Assembly: GCA_028277105.1 (NCBI GenBank)
Contig: JANQHO010000158.1
Coordinates: 1-60,620, forward strand
Direction: 5' to 3'
Source: Owenweeksia sp.
Lineage (GTDB): Bacteria > Bacteroidota > Bacteroidia > Flavobacteriales > Schleiferiaceae
DNA: 60,620 nucleotides
This document shows, piece by piece, positions 34,192 through 42,155 of this stretch. Both the position numbers and the translations under genes were made by a program. Positions within the stretch are counted from its first letter, which is position 1; each line of letters begins with the position of its first letter. A model generated the notes under the pieces. It was not told the origin of the DNA, did no database searches, and saw nothing but the letters and a program-made list of their open reading frames with translations.

Positions 34192-35847
34192 ATGAGTACA
34201 AATAAAGAATCATGGGGTACCCGGGTAGGTCTTATTCTGGCTATGGCGGGTAATGCCGTTGGCCTGGGTAATTTTCTCAGGTTCCCTGTTCAGGCCGTAC
34301 AAAATGGCGGTGGCGCATTTATCATTCCCTACCTTATCAGTTTTCTTTTAATGGGTATCCCTCTTTTGTGGGTTGAATGGTCGATGGGAAGGTTTGGCGG
34401 AAAATTTGGCGACCACTCCACTCCCTTTATCCTGGATAACATGACCAAAAAGCGTTTGTGGAAGTATTTTGGGATTTTCGGGATCTTCACCAATATGGGA
34501 GTTATGGCCTACTACACTTATATAGAGTCATGGACCCTAACCTACACTATAAAATCACTTAAAGGCGATTTCCTCGGGATGGGGATAGACGATGTAGGCC
34601 GCTTTTTTGATTCCTATGTCGATCTCGGCTCCGGTATTAATCTTCCGGGTTGGGGTTTGCTGGCCTTTGTTGTAACACTTACACTTAACATATATATCTT
34701 ATCAAGAGGTCTCAGTGGTGGAATTGAGAAAGTGGCCAAAATAGCCATGCCTTTACTGATCGTATTTGGGGCTTTCCTGGCAGTGATCGCGATAACATTA
34801 GGAGATACCGGGCAATGTACGGATTGCAACTCTCACGTAGGACTCAATTTTTTATGGCAACCCCAGTTTGATACACTGGCCAATCCCAAAGTATGGCTGG
34901 CAGCTGCCGGGCAAATATTCTTTACTCTTTCCGTGGGGATGGGGACTATACATTGTTATGCTTCTTATGTAAAAAGCAAAGATGACATTGCTTTAAATGC
35001 CATGTCTGCCGGTTGGATGAATGGTTTTGTAGAGATTGTCCTCGGTGCTTCGGTAGTGATCCCTATTGCTGTAGGATATTTAGGGTTGGATTGGGTTAAG
35101 GAAAATGCCGGATTTATGATGGCCTTTAAGACCATGCCATACCTCTTCGATCAATTCGGCAGTGTGATGGCTATTCTGGCAGGGGTAGCCTGGTTTGGCC
35201 TGTTATTTTTTGCGGGGATCACTTCTTCACTGGCTATGGGAACCCCCTGGATGGGCTTTGTGGAGGATGAGTTTGACTGGAGCAGGAATAAAGCTGCTTT
35301 TACATTAGGATTAGTGATACTGGTGCTGGCTTTACCTACCATACTATTTTTTGAAAAAGGGGTTTTTGACGAATATGATTATTGGACCGGCACTGTGTCC
35401 CTGGTGGTATTTGCCCTGGCAGAGGTTATCCTTTTTGCCTGGGTATTTGGCATGGACAAGGGCTGGAAAGAGATTACCGGGGGAGCCGACATGAAAGTAC
35501 CTATAGTGTTCAAATACATCATTAAATATGTAACACCACTTTTTATAGCGGTAATTTTTATTACATCCTTGTTCAAACCCCTTAACGGAGATCTCAGCGA
35601 CTGGACACAGGCCTTCAGTCAACTATCTTCAGGCGAAGGTTGGCCCTGGGCCAATGACAGTATCATTAACCAGGTCTTCCACTTAAATACGGGCATTGAG
35701 TGGTTTAATGCAGATGGGGCTACTGATATGTTCTACGTTGATATGTCGAGATTTTTGCTTATTTTAACTTTTGTTGGTTTGGGGGTTATGATCAAGATAG
35801 CATCCAACCGCAGAAAACGTTTAGCAACCAATAAGGTAGAAGCATGA
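34192..35847 (+). CDS. sodium-dependent transporter, NSS/SNF family
   Basis: This is a 551-residue LeuT-fold symporter with about twelve transmembrane helices. The Na+ and substrate site around unwound helix 1 is visible in 'GNAVGLGNFLRFPVQAVQNGG' (split near residue 16-36), with 'IPLLWVEWSMGRFGG' in helix 2. The substrate is likely an amino acid, driven by Na+. A 47-codon partner gene overlaps its stop codon (ATGA), as in the MetPS methionine transporters, so methionine or a related amino acid is a candidate substrate, by inference. A Cys pair 'CTDCNSH' lies in the extracellular loop after helix 5. It starts with ATG. Confidence 0.92.
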   Translation: MSTNKESWGTRVGLILAMAGNAVGLGNFLRFPVQAVQNGGGAFIIPYLISFLLMGIPLLWVEWSMGRFGGKFGDHSTPFILDNMTKKRLWKYFGIFGIFTNMGVMAYYTYIESWTLTYTIKSLKGDFLGMGIDDVGRFFDSYVDLGSGINLPGWGLLAFVVTLTLNIYILSRGLSGGIEKVAKIAMPLLIVFGAFLAVIAITLGDTGQCTDCNSHVGLNFLWQPQFDTLANPKVWLAAAGQIFFTLSVGMGTIHCYASYVKSKDDIALNAMSAGWMNGFVEIVLGASVVIPIAVGYLGLDWVKENAGFMMAFKTMPYLFDQFGSVMAILAGVAWFGLLFFAGITSSLAMGTPWMGFVEDEFDWSRNKAAFTLGLVILVLALPTILFFEKGVFDEYDYWTGTVSLVVFALAEVILFAWVFGMDKGWKEITGGADMKVPIVFKYIIKYVTPLFIAVIFITSLFKPLNGDLSDWTQAFSQLSSGEGWPWANDSIINQVFHLNTGIEWFNADGATDMFYVDMSRFLLILTFVGLGVMIKIASNRRKRLATNKVEA

Positions 35848-35987
35848 GTACATTTGCGTTGATATTAATGATTACTGTGCAAGGTCTTGTGGCCTGCACA
35901 ACAGCATATTTTTTCTTCAAGGTTCTTAAAACCCCTCCTAAGCAGGAACCGGACTCCTATTCGGAAAATGACGATATCCCCCGCTAA
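35844..35987 (+). CDS. MetS-like small subunit of the NSS transporter
   Basis: This is a 47-residue protein that overlaps the NSS transporter stop by 4 bases (ATGA). One transmembrane helix (about 4-24, 'FALILMITVQGLVACTTAYFF') is followed by a short polar tail with 'KTPPKQEPDS'. This matches the MetS-type small subunits that accompany NSS transporters, as in the MetPS system of Corynebacterium. The match rests on size, topology and position. It probably stabilises or activates the large subunit in the inner membrane. Confidence 0.8.
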   Translation: MSTFALILMITVQGLVACTTAYFFFKVLKTPPKQEPDSYSENDDIPR

Positions 35988-35997
35988 ATGTTGATTG

Positions 35998-37095
35998 ATG
36001 TGGAAGGGTCTGAAAGAGTTTTTTTACTATCCACGTAGTCAGCGCAACGGGATTTTTGTGCTGATGGGCGTGATCATCCTTCTCCAGTTTTTTCTATACG
36101 TTGATGATTTTTTCTTCAAACCGGAACCAGTCGACCGGGAAGAACTGGAACAAGTACTCACCGAATGGAAAAAGCGCGATAGCCTGGCCAGCTATAAACC
36201 AGAAAAAACTATAACTTTCTTCAACTTCGATCCTAATACAGCCACCGAAGAGGAGCTAAAGTTACTGGGGCTATCTGACAGACAGGCTGAAATAATAGTT
36301 AATTACCGTAGTAAAGGTGGAAAGTTTCGTCAAAAAGACGACTTACTCAAAATTTACAGTATAGACACCAATTGGTATCTGAAAGCGAAACCCTACGTAT
36401 CAATAGCCTCGAATACCAATACTAAATTGAAAAAAGAAAGGGTATTTGATTTCAGGCAATTTGATCCTAATACTATTTCTAAGGCTGAACTTGAAAATAT
36501 GGGGCTGAAAGAGTGGCAAGCCCGTATGGTGGAAACTTATCGTACCAAGGTAAGGCCTTTTCAAAAGCCCGGTGACTTATATAAGATATACGGCCTGGAT
36601 TCTGTTTTGATAGAAAAGATGCTTCCTTATGTTGAACTGGATACCAGTTTTTTGAAGCAGGAACCCAAAGAAATTGTATTGATAGAATTGAATTCGGCTG
36701 ATACTAATGAACTGACAAAGATCAAAGGGATAGGCCGCGCTTATGCCCGCAGAATAGTCAAATACCGTCAATTGTTGGGAGGTTTTGTCAATAAAGAACA
36801 GCTACTTGAAGTATACGGTATGGATTCGACACGTTATCAGCGTATAAATGAGCATATAGAGGTGGATATCTCGAAAATCAACAGGCTAAATGTGAACACT
36901 GCAACGTTTAAAGAGTTACTAAAACATCCTTACCTGTCTTATGAAGTAGTGCAGAATATCGTAAACTTCAGGAATAATGTAAGGCCCTTTAAAAAGGTAG
37001 ATGAACTGAAAAATATTGAGTTGGTCGATGAGGATTTAATGAGTAAAATTGCAAAATATCTCACTGTAAGAGGCGATGTGGAGTCTGATCAGTGA
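35998..37095 (+). CDS. membrane-anchored protein with four helix-hairpin-helix units
   Basis: This is a 365-residue protein from the ATG at 35998. After a short basic N-terminus there is one transmembrane helix (about 17-36). The soluble part contains four related ComEA-type helix-hairpin-helix units near residues 76-125, 152-200, 226-275 and 296-345. Each opens with N-x-A/T-T-x-x-E/D-L ('[11 protein letters not shown]', '[11 protein letters not shown]', '[17 protein letters not shown]', '[11 protein letters not shown]') and closes with F-x-x-x-x-x-L-x-x-I/V-x-x-x-D. The family binds DNA non-specifically. ComEA itself has one such unit, so four in one chain suggests DNA binding at the envelope, or a structural role. 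It lies 10 bases after the MetS-like gene. Confidence 0.82.
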   Translation: MWKGLKEFFYYPRSQRNGIFVLMGVIILLQFFLYVDDFFFKPEPVDREELEQVLTEWKKRDSLASYKPEKTITFFNFDPNTATEEELKLLGLSDRQAEIIVNYRSKGGKFRQKDDLLKIYSIDTNWYLKAKPYVSIASNTNTKLKKERVFDFRQFDPNTISKAELENMGLKEWQARMVETYRTKVRPFQKPGDLYKIYGLDSVLIEKMLPYVELDTSFLKQEPKEIVLIELNSADTNELTKIKGIGRAYARRIVKYRQLLGGFVNKEQLLEVYGMDSTRYQRINEHIEVDISKINRLNVNTATFKELLKHPYLSYEVVQNIVNFRNNVRPFKKVDELKNIELVDEDLMSKIAKYLTVRGDVESDQ

Positions 37096-37123
37096 TAACT
37101 CTGAAAGTAAATTATTGGAAATT

Positions 37124-38299
37124 ATGGAATTAACGGCTGAAAATTTGGAGGTAGGTTTAGACTTCAGCATGTCGGAAACTCAGAAGATGGTAGCCGAAAC
37201 CGTGCAGGATTTTTGTGAACAACATATCCGTCCCAATATAATGATGTGGGATGAAAGCCAGGAATATCCTATCAAAGTATTTAAGAAACTGGGAGAGTTG
37301 GGCCTGATGGGAGTATTAGTTCCCGAAGAGTACGGAGGTGCAGGCTTAAGCTATAATGAATATGTTACTGCTATAACAGAATTGAGTAAAGTTGATCCTT
37401 CTATCGGTTTGTCGATGGCTGCTCATAATTCACTTTGTACCGGACATATAATGCAGTTTGGCAACGAAGAACAGAAAAGGAAATATCTCCCGAAACTGGC
37501 CACTGCTGAATGGATTGGTGCTTGGGGCTTAACGGAAGCCAATACCGGTTCAGATGCTATGCGAATGCGTGTTACAGCTGAGAAAGATGGAGACGATTGG
37601 ATATTGAACGGAGCCAAAAACTGGATTACGCACGGTATAAGCGGAGATGTGGCAGTGGTATTGGCCCGTACGGGGGAATTACTCGATAGTCACGGAATAT
37701 CCGCTTTTGTAGTTGAAAGAGGAACTCCCGGTTTTTCAGGGGGTAAAAAAGAGAATAAATTGGGTATGCGCGCCTCTGAAACAGCAGAGATGATATTCGA
37801 CAACTGCCGCATTCCCGCTAAAAATATGCTGGGTAAAGAAGGTGAAGGTTTTATACAGGCGATGAAAGTATTAGACGGAGGTCGTATTTCCATTGCCGCC
37901 TTATCGCTGGGAACAGCCTACGGAGCTTATGAAGCAGCCAAAAAATATTCCAAAGAAAGGGAGCAGTTCGGTCAGCCTATTAGTAATTTTCAGGCTATAG
38001 CTTTTAAACTGGCTGATATGGCCACTGAGATTGAAGCAGCAGAACTCCTGACCTTTAAGGCAGCCGATCTGAAGAACAGGGGAGAGAAGGTTACCAATCT
38101 CAGCGCTATGGCCAAGTATTATGCTTCTGAAGTGGCGGTTAAGGTATGCAATGAGGCAGTACAGATCTTTGGCGGCTATGGCTTCACTAAAGATTTTCCT
38201 GTGGAGAAATTTTATCGCGATGTAAAGCTCTGCACTATTGGAGAAGGAACCAGTGAAATTCAAAAAGTGGTACTTTCCAGAAATTTGATGAAGGATTAA
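37124..38299 (+). CDS. acyl-CoA dehydrogenase
   Basis: This is a 391-residue FAD enzyme that oxidises acyl-CoA to trans-2-enoyl-CoA. The start is the ATG at 37124; the frame is open 16 codons earlier but overlaps the previous gene there. Landmarks are '[18 protein letters not shown]', '[21 protein letters not shown]' in parts (FAD loop), '[21 protein letters not shown]' in parts, '[19 protein letters not shown]' and the catalytic glutamate in '[11 protein letters not shown]'. It probably serves short- or branched-chain substrates in amino acid or fatty acid breakdown. It is monocistronic or the end of the preceding operon. Confidence 0.94.
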   Translation: MELTAENLEVGLDFSMSETQKMVAETVQDFCEQHIRPNIMMWDESQEYPIKVFKKLGELGLMGVLVPEEYGGAGLSYNEYVTAITELSKVDPSIGLSMAAHNSLCTGHIMQFGNEEQKRKYLPKLATAEWIGAWGLTEANTGSDAMRMRVTAEKDGDDWILNGAKNWITHGISGDVAVVLARTGELLDSHGISAFVVERGTPGFSGGKKENKLGMRASETAEMIFDNCRIPAKNMLGKEGEGFIQAMKVLDGGRISIAALSLGTAYGAYEAAKKYSKEREQFGQPISNFQAIAFKLADMATEIEAAELLTFKAADLKNRGEKVTNLSAMAKYYASEVAVKVCNEAVQIFGGYGFTKDFPVEKFYRDVKLCTIGEGTSEIQKVVLSRNLMKD

Positions 38300-38318
38300 T
38301 TTCCAGAGAAATATTTTT

Positions 38319-38326
38319 TACATTTG
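38319..38326 (+). promoter_or_regulatory. -7 box of the rpsU promoter
   Basis: TACATTTG is an exact TAnnTTTG match 28 bases before the rpsU ATG. The -33 position holds only a weak T-rich match. Confidence 0.5.
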
Positions 38327-38353
38327 CAGCCCTGAAAATTTTAAAGATAAGCA

Positions 38354-38545
38354 ATGTTAGTAATATCTGTTAAAGAAGGTGAATCTATCGAGCGCGCTTT
38401 AAAGCGTTATAAGAGAAAGTACGACCGTACTGGTGTACAAAGGGAGATAAGGGCTCGTCAGCAGTTTATCAAGCCTTCCGTAAAGCGCAGAAGCGAAATT
38501 ATTAAGGCTGCCTACATCCAGCAAAAGCGCCAGGACGAAGAGTAG
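38354..38545 (+). CDS. rpsU: 30S ribosomal protein S21
   Basis: This is a 63-residue basic protein matching S21, which helps in mRNA binding at the 3' end of 16S rRNA. Landmarks are 'VKEGESIERALKRYKRKYDR' and the basic tail 'RQQFIKPSVKRRSEI'. It has its own -7 box upstream and a terminator-like hairpin downstream. It starts with ATG. Confidence 0.96.
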   Translation: MLVISVKEGESIERALKRYKRKYDRTGVQREIRARQQFIKPSVKRRSEIIKAAYIQQKRQDEE

Positions 38546-38568
38546 ATTCAGTAATTCTTAACATATTT

Positions 38569-38606
38569 AAAGCAAGGATTTGTAACTTTACATCTCCTTG
38601 CTTTTT
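38569..38606 (+). terminator. terminator-like hairpin after rpsU
   Basis: A perfect 10-bp stem (AAAGCAAGGA / TCCTTGCTTT) with a 16-base loop is followed by TTCATTT. The loop also contains TAACTTTA, one mismatch from a -7 box, so the same segment may carry the xerC/D promoter. Confidence 0.6.
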
Positions 38607-38611
38607 CATTT

Positions 38612-39508
38612 ATGCTATTTGAAGATTTTTTTGACTATCTCAGACTTCAGAAGCGTTACTCTGAACATACCCTCACCGCCTATTCTACAGATATCAGATC
38701 CTTTTCTGACTACCTTTCTTCTGAATTTGAAGTAGACGACATAACGGAAACCAATCATCAGCTGGTGAGAAGCTGGATCATCAACCTCATGGAAAGTGGC
38801 TTATCTGCCAGAAGCATGAATCGTAAAATATCCAGCCTTAAAACGCTATTTCGCTACCTTCTCAAGGAAGGAAAAATAACAGTCAATCCTATGAGTAAAG
38901 TAACTGCCCCTAAACAGGGTAAGAGGCTTTTGAGGGTAGTAAACCAGGATGATATCAATTCTTTGCTGGACGACAATCTCTTCCCCAATGACGAATGGGG
39001 TAAAACGGAAAAAATGATCATAGAGACATTTTACAATACCGGTATGCGTCTTAGTGAGCTAATCAATTTGAAATTTGAAAATATAGATCTTAAAACAGGT
39101 CAAATTAAGGTTTTGGGCAAGAGAAATAAAGAACGTATCATTCCCACAAGTGATAATTTTAGACAATTGCTACTTGCTTACCAAAATCAACAAGCTGTAA
39201 ATAGGGAGGTATCGCCACAATCGTGGTTTTTTGTGAATAAAAAAGGAAATAAGCTATACCCCAAGCTTGTATATGAAATGGTAAATAAGTACCTTAGTTT
39301 AGTTTCTGAGATCGAAAAAAAAAGTCCACATGTGTTGAGGCACTCGTTTGCTACGCATATGTTGAACAGGGGGGCTGATCTCAATTCAATCAAGGAATTA
39401 CTCGGGCATTCCAATTTATCAGCTACCCAGGTCTATACTCATAATTCTATAGACCAGATTAAACGATTGTATAACCAAAGCCACCCGAGAGGCGACAAAA
39501 ACTCTTAG
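38612..39508 (+). CDS. tyrosine recombinase XerC/XerD
   Basis: This is a 298-residue site-specific recombinase. The N-terminal SAM-like DNA-binding domain begins 'DYLRLQKRYSEHTLTAYSTD'. The catalytic domain carries all active residues: R in 'NTGMRLSELI', K in 'VLGKRNKERIIP', H-x-x-R in 'SPHVLRHSFATHML', H in 'LLGHSNLS', and the nucleophile Y in 'QVYTHNS'. The length and position among housekeeping genes (rpsU, hpf, tRNAs) fit a chromosome dimer resolution enzyme rather than a phage integrase. I cannot tell XerC from XerD. It starts 66 bases after rpsU and ends 4 bases before hpf. Confidence 0.93.
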   Translation: MLFEDFFDYLRLQKRYSEHTLTAYSTDIRSFSDYLSSEFEVDDITETNHQLVRSWIINLMESGLSARSMNRKISSLKTLFRYLLKEGKITVNPMSKVTAPKQGKRLLRVVNQDDINSLLDDNLFPNDEWGKTEKMIIETFYNTGMRLSELINLKFENIDLKTGQIKVLGKRNKERIIPTSDNFRQLLLAYQNQQAVNREVSPQSWFFVNKKGNKLYPKLVYEMVNKYLSLVSEIEKKSPHVLRHSFATHMLNRGADLNSIKELLGHSNLSATQVYTHNSIDQIKRLYNQSHPRGDKNS

Positions 39509-39512
39509 ATCT

Positions 39513-39818
39513 ATGAAGGTACACGTTCAGTCTGTAAACTTTACTGCAGATCAAAAGCTCATCGATTTTATCCATAAAAAAATGAACAAGCTGGATCAAT
39601 TCTACGACCGTATTATCGATGGAGAAGTTTTTTTAAAAGTTGACAACAATCACACCAAGCAAAACAAGATTACCGAAGTAAAACTGAACATACCAGGCCA
39701 TGACCTCGTGGTAAAAAAACAATGTAAATCATTCGAAGAAGCTACCGACTTATCCGCTCAGGCCTTACGCAGACAGTTACGCAAGCACAAAGGCAAGGTA
39801 AAAGCACTGGCTTCTTAA
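39513..39818 (+). CDS. hpf: ribosome hibernation promoting factor, short form
   Basis: This is a 101-residue HPF/RaiA-family protein that binds the 30S decoding centre in stationary phase. The fold is seen in 'VHVQSVNFTADQKLIDFIHKK' (split), 'EVFLKVDNN' and the basic helix 'QALRRQLRKHKGKVKAL'. The long-form C-terminal dimerisation domain is absent. It lies 4 bases after xerC/D and just upstream of the tRNA operon promoter. It starts with ATG. Confidence 0.93.
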   Translation: MKVHVQSVNFTADQKLIDFIHKKMNKLDQFYDRIIDGEVFLKVDNNHTKQNKITEVKLNIPGHDLVVKKQCKSFEEATDLSAQALRRQLRKHKGKVKALAS

Positions 39819-39833
39819 AATCTTTTTCTGCTA

Positions 39834-39864
39834 TTTGTAGCAATTCAATTTCTTTATACATTTG
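39834..39864 (+). promoter_or_regulatory. promoter of the tRNA-tuf-rpoBC superoperon
   Basis: TTTG (39834-39837), a 19-base spacer and TACATTTG (39857-39864) form a complete match to the Bacteroidota housekeeping promoter. It is the best promoter in the window and lies 49 bases before tRNA-Thr. A small inverted repeat (CCGTT / AACGG, 39869-39883) lies at the expected start of transcription. Confidence 0.78.
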
Positions 39865-39912
39865 CAGTCCGTTTTTTGAACGGGCTGTTCTTTTATGTAA
39901 TGTACTGTAAAA

Positions 39913-39989
39913 GCCTGTGTAGCTCAGTTGGCCAGAGCAGCTGATTTGTAATCAGCTGGTCGGGGGTTCGAATCCCTCCACAGGCTCCA
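39913..39989 (+). tRNA. tRNA-Thr (anticodon TGT), CCA encoded
   Basis: The cloverleaf folds cleanly: acceptor GCCTGTG / CACAGGC, D arm GCTC / GAGC, anticodon stem GCTGA / TCAGC with loop TTTGTAA (anticodon TGT), and T arm GGGGG / CCCTC with TTCGAAT. The discriminator T is followed by genomic CCA. It is the first gene of the tRNA cluster. Confidence 0.95.
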
Positions 39990-40028
39990 GTGGAGGCATA
40001 AGTGTTGAAAACCACTTTTGCCTCTACT
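39989..40028 (+). repeat. hairpin in the tRNA-Thr/tRNA-Tyr spacer
   Basis: A 16-base inverted repeat with two mismatches (AGTGGAGGCATAAGTG / CACTTTTGCCTCTACT) and an 8-base loop fills the spacer. It has no T-run, so it looks like a processing or stabilising element rather than a terminator. Confidence 0.7.
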
Positions 40029-40037
40029 AACAAAATC

Positions 40038-40120
40038 GGGGAGATACTCAAGCGGCCAACGAGGACAGACTGTAAATCTGTTGGTTTTTACCTTCGCAGG
40101 TTCGAATCCTGCTCTCCCCA
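40038..40120 (+). tRNA. tRNA-Tyr (anticodon GTA)
   Basis: This is a class II tRNA with a long variable arm. Acceptor GGGGAGA / TCTCCCC, anticodon loop CTGTAAA (anticodon GTA), T arm GCAGG / CCTGC with TTCGAAT, discriminator A. The CCA end is not encoded. Confidence 0.95.
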
Positions 40121-40136
40121 CAGCCAGAAGTTAGCT

Positions 40137-40196
40137 CTAAAGTTTAAGGCTTAAAGTTCAAAGTCAAAATAGCTATCGTTAAACCTTAAACTTTAG
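40137..40196 (+). repeat. hairpin in the tRNA-Tyr/tRNA-Gly spacer
   Basis: A perfect 13-base inverted repeat (CTAAAGTTTAAGG / CCTTAAACTTTAG) has a 34-base loop that itself contains the related words TTAAAGTTCAAAGT. It is AT-rich and not followed by a T-run. Confidence 0.7.
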
Positions 40197-40214
40197 AACT
40201 AAAAAATAAATTAA

Positions 40215-40288
40215 GCGGGAGTAGCTCAGCTGGCTAGAGCATCAGCCTTCCAAGCTGAGGGTCGCGGGTTCGAATCCCGTTTCCCGCT
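40215..40288 (+). tRNA. tRNA-Gly (anticodon TCC)
   Basis: Acceptor GCGGGAG / TTCCCGC (one G-T pair), D arm GCTC / GAGC, anticodon stem TCAGC / GCTGA with loop CTTCCAA (anticodon TCC), T arm with TTCGAAT, discriminator T. The CCA end is not encoded. Confidence 0.95.
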
Positions 40289-40298
40289 CTAAGGTGGA

Positions 40299-40369
40299 AA
40301 TTAGTTGATTAGTATAAGGTTGATTGGTAAACGAGCAATGCTGATCTCCAATTAACTAATCAACTAATT
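40299..40369 (+). repeat. hairpin in the tRNA-Gly/tRNA-Thr spacer
   Basis: A perfect 15-base inverted repeat (AATTAGTTGATTAGT / ACTAATCAACTAATT) has a 41-base loop. The right arm is followed by a further partial copy (AACTAATTACT). The arm sequence is unrelated to those in the other spacers. Confidence 0.7.
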
Positions 40370-40380
40370 AACTAATTACT

Positions 40381-40452
40381 GCCGATGTAGCTCAGGGGTA
40401 GAGCGTTTCCTTGGTAAGGAAAAGGTCAGGGGTTCAAATCCCCTCATTGGCT
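40381..40452 (+). tRNA. tRNA-Thr (anticodon GGT)
   Basis: Acceptor GCCGATG / CATTGGC, D arm GCTC / GAGC, anticodon stem TTTCC / GGAAA with loop TTGGTAA (anticodon GGT), T arm AGGGG / CCCCT with TTCAAAT, discriminator T. It is the second threonine isoacceptor of the cluster and lies just before tuf. Confidence 0.95.
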
Positions 40453-40521
40453 CTAAGTGAAAGACCAAGGTGGTCTCGCTTGTTGTAAATTAGAATAAAT
40501 TAAAATTTAATTATTTAAACC

Positions 40522-41709
40522 ATGGCAAAAGAAACTTTCCAACGTACCAAGCCACACTTGAATATAGGTACTATCGGACACGTTGACCACGGTAAGACCA
40601 CTCTGACTGCTGCCATTACTACTGTATTGGCTAATGCCGGTCTTTCTGAAAAGCGTGATTTTGATTCAATTGATAATGCTCCTGAAGAAAAAGAAAGGGG
40701 TATTACGATTAATACTGCTCACGTAGAGTACGAAACTCAGAACCGTCACTATGCTCACGTTGACTGTCCCGGTCACGCTGACTATGTAAAGAATATGGTA
40801 ACAGGTGCCGCCCAGATGGATGGTGCTATCTTAGTTGTTGCCTCTACAGATGGTCCTATGCCTCAAACTCGTGAGCATATCCTTCTGGGCCGTCAGGTAG
40901 GTATTCCACGTATCGTTGTTTTCATGAACAAAGTGGACATGGTTGACGATGAAGAGCTTTTAGAATTAGTTGAAATGGAGATCCGTGAGCTTCTTTCTTT
41001 CTACGAATACGATGGTGATAATACCCCTGTTATCCAAGGTTCAGCTCTTGGAGCTCTCAACGGTGAGCAGAAGTGGGTAGATACAGTAATGGAGTTAATG
41101 GCAGCTGTTGATGAGTGGATCGAAGAGCCTGTACGTGATAATGAGAAACCTTTCCTTATGCCTATCGAGGACGTTTTCTCAATTACTGGTCGTGGTACAG
41201 TTGCTACCGGTCGTATTGAAACTGGCGTTGCCAACACAGGAGATGCCGTAGAGATCATCGGCTTTGGCGATGAGAAGCTTACTTCTACTATCACAGGTGT
41301 AGAGATGTTCCGTAAAATCCTCGACAGAGGTGAGGCTGGTGATAATGTAGGTATTCTTCTCCGCGGTATTGAAAAAACTGATATCCGCAGGGGGATGGTA
41401 ATTTGTAAGCCCGGCTCTATTACTCCTCATACTAAGTTCAAGGCTGAGGTGTATATCCTTAAGAAAGAAGAAGGTGGCCGCCACACTCCTTTCCACAATA
41501 AGTATCGTCCTCAGTTCTACCTTCGTACAACTGATGTAACTGGTGAGATCATTCTTCCAGAAGGTACTGAAATGGTAATGCCTGGCGATAACTTGTCTAT
41601 TACCGTTGAACTGATAGCCCCCGTAGCTATTAATCAAGGTCTGCGCTTCGCTATCCGCGAAGGTGGTAGAACTGTTGGCGCGGGTCAGGTTACTGAAATT
41701 ATAGAGTAA
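40522..41709 (+). CDS. tuf: translation elongation factor Tu
   Basis: This GTPase carries aminoacyl-tRNA to the ribosome. The 395-residue protein has the three usual domains, with G1 '[10 protein letters not shown]' near 19, the switch I threonine in '[10 protein letters not shown]', G3 '[12 protein letters not shown]', G4 'NKVD' and G5 'GSAL'. The C-terminus '[15 protein letters not shown]' is standard. It is embedded between tRNA-Thr and tRNA-Trp in the superoperon, so its transcript must be cut from tRNAs on both sides. It starts with ATG after an A/T-rich leader. Confidence 0.98.
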   Translation: MAKETFQRTKPHLNIGTIGHVDHGKTTLTAAITTVLANAGLSEKRDFDSIDNAPEEKERGITINTAHVEYETQNRHYAHVDCPGHADYVKNMVTGAAQMDGAILVVASTDGPMPQTREHILLGRQVGIPRIVVFMNKVDMVDDEELLELVEMEIRELLSFYEYDGDNTPVIQGSALGALNGEQKWVDTVMELMAAVDEWIEEPVRDNEKPFLMPIEDVFSITGRGTVATGRIETGVANTGDAVEIIGFGDEKLTSTITGVEMFRKILDRGEAGDNVGILLRGIEKTDIRRGMVICKPGSITPHTKFKAEVYILKKEEGGRHTPFHNKYRPQFYLRTTDVTGEIILPEGTEMVMPGDNLSITVELIAPVAINQGLRFAIREGGRTVGAGQVTEIIE

Positions 41710-41739
41710 GAGAGTTCTCTTAAATAATGAATTTGATCA

Positions 41740-41773
41740 AAAGGTATTCCGAGGTTTTCGGGATGCCTTTCTG
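41740..41773 (+). repeat. hairpin after tuf
   Basis: An imperfect stem (AAAGGTATTCCGA / TTCGGGATGCCTTT, with G-T pairs) lies 30 bases after the tuf stop. It is followed by CTGTC rather than a T-run. It may be an attenuator, a 3' stabiliser or a processing site before tRNA-Trp. Confidence 0.5.
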
Positions 41774-41867
41774 TCATAAGTAAAGAAGGTATAAAAGTTG
41801 CAAAGCTTTGAGGTTGTTGAACAATAAACTTTGAACCTTAACAACTTTAAACTTCAAAACCAAATAT

Positions 41868-41940
41868 ACGGGTGTAGCTCAGCTGGTAGAGCAGCGGTCT
41901 CCAAAACCGAAGGTCGTGAGTTCGATTCTTACCACCCGTG
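41868..41940 (+). tRNA. tRNA-Trp (anticodon CCA)
   Basis: Acceptor ACGGGTG / CACCCGT, D arm GCTC / GAGC, anticodon loop CTCCAAA (anticodon CCA), T arm GTGAG / CTTAC with TTCGATT, discriminator G, as expected for tryptophan. The outermost pair of the anticodon stem is a G-A mismatch. The CCA end is not encoded. It lies between tuf and secE, a common order in bacteria. Confidence 0.95.
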
Positions 41941-41954
41941 CAAAGTATTAAAGA

Positions 41955-42146
41955 ATGAATAAAGTAAGAGGATATTTCCAGGAATCTTATGAAGAGCTTG
42001 TTAATAAGACTTCATGGCCGAGCTGGAGTGACTTGCAAAGAACCTCAGTTTTGGTAGCCGTAGCTTCAATAATAATATCATTGATCATTTTTGCTATGGA
42101 TAAAGTGATCAGTTTTGCATTGGAAACCTTTTACGAATTATTTTAA
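41955..42146 (+). CDS. secE: preprotein translocase subunit SecE
   Basis: This is a 63-residue single-helix form of SecE, the clamp subunit of the SecYEG channel. The amphipathic 'YEELVNKTSWPSWSDLQRTS' segment is diagnostic, followed by one transmembrane helix (about 33-55). It starts 14 bases after tRNA-Trp and ends 9 bases before nusG. Confidence 0.95.
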   Translation: MNKVRGYFQESYEELVNKTSWPSWSDLQRTSVLVAVASIIISLIIFAMDKVISFALETFYELF

Positions 42147-42155
42147 GAAGGATTA

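Noticed and set aside
38612-39508. Possible phage or mobile-element integrase
   Set aside because: All catalytic residues, the 298-residue length and the housekeeping neighbours (rpsU, hpf, tRNAs) fit XerC/XerD. No att-like repeats or phage genes lie nearby, although tRNA genes are close.
39989-40369. Inverted repeats around the tRNAs as a CRISPR array
   Set aside because: The repeats differ from each other in sequence and are inverted, not direct; there are no equal spacers and no cas genes.
41710-41867. Possible transcript end after tuf
   Set aside because: The hairpin at 41740-41773 has no T-run, and tRNA-Trp, secE and nusG follow without a convincing new promoter, so I treat it as internal to the operon.
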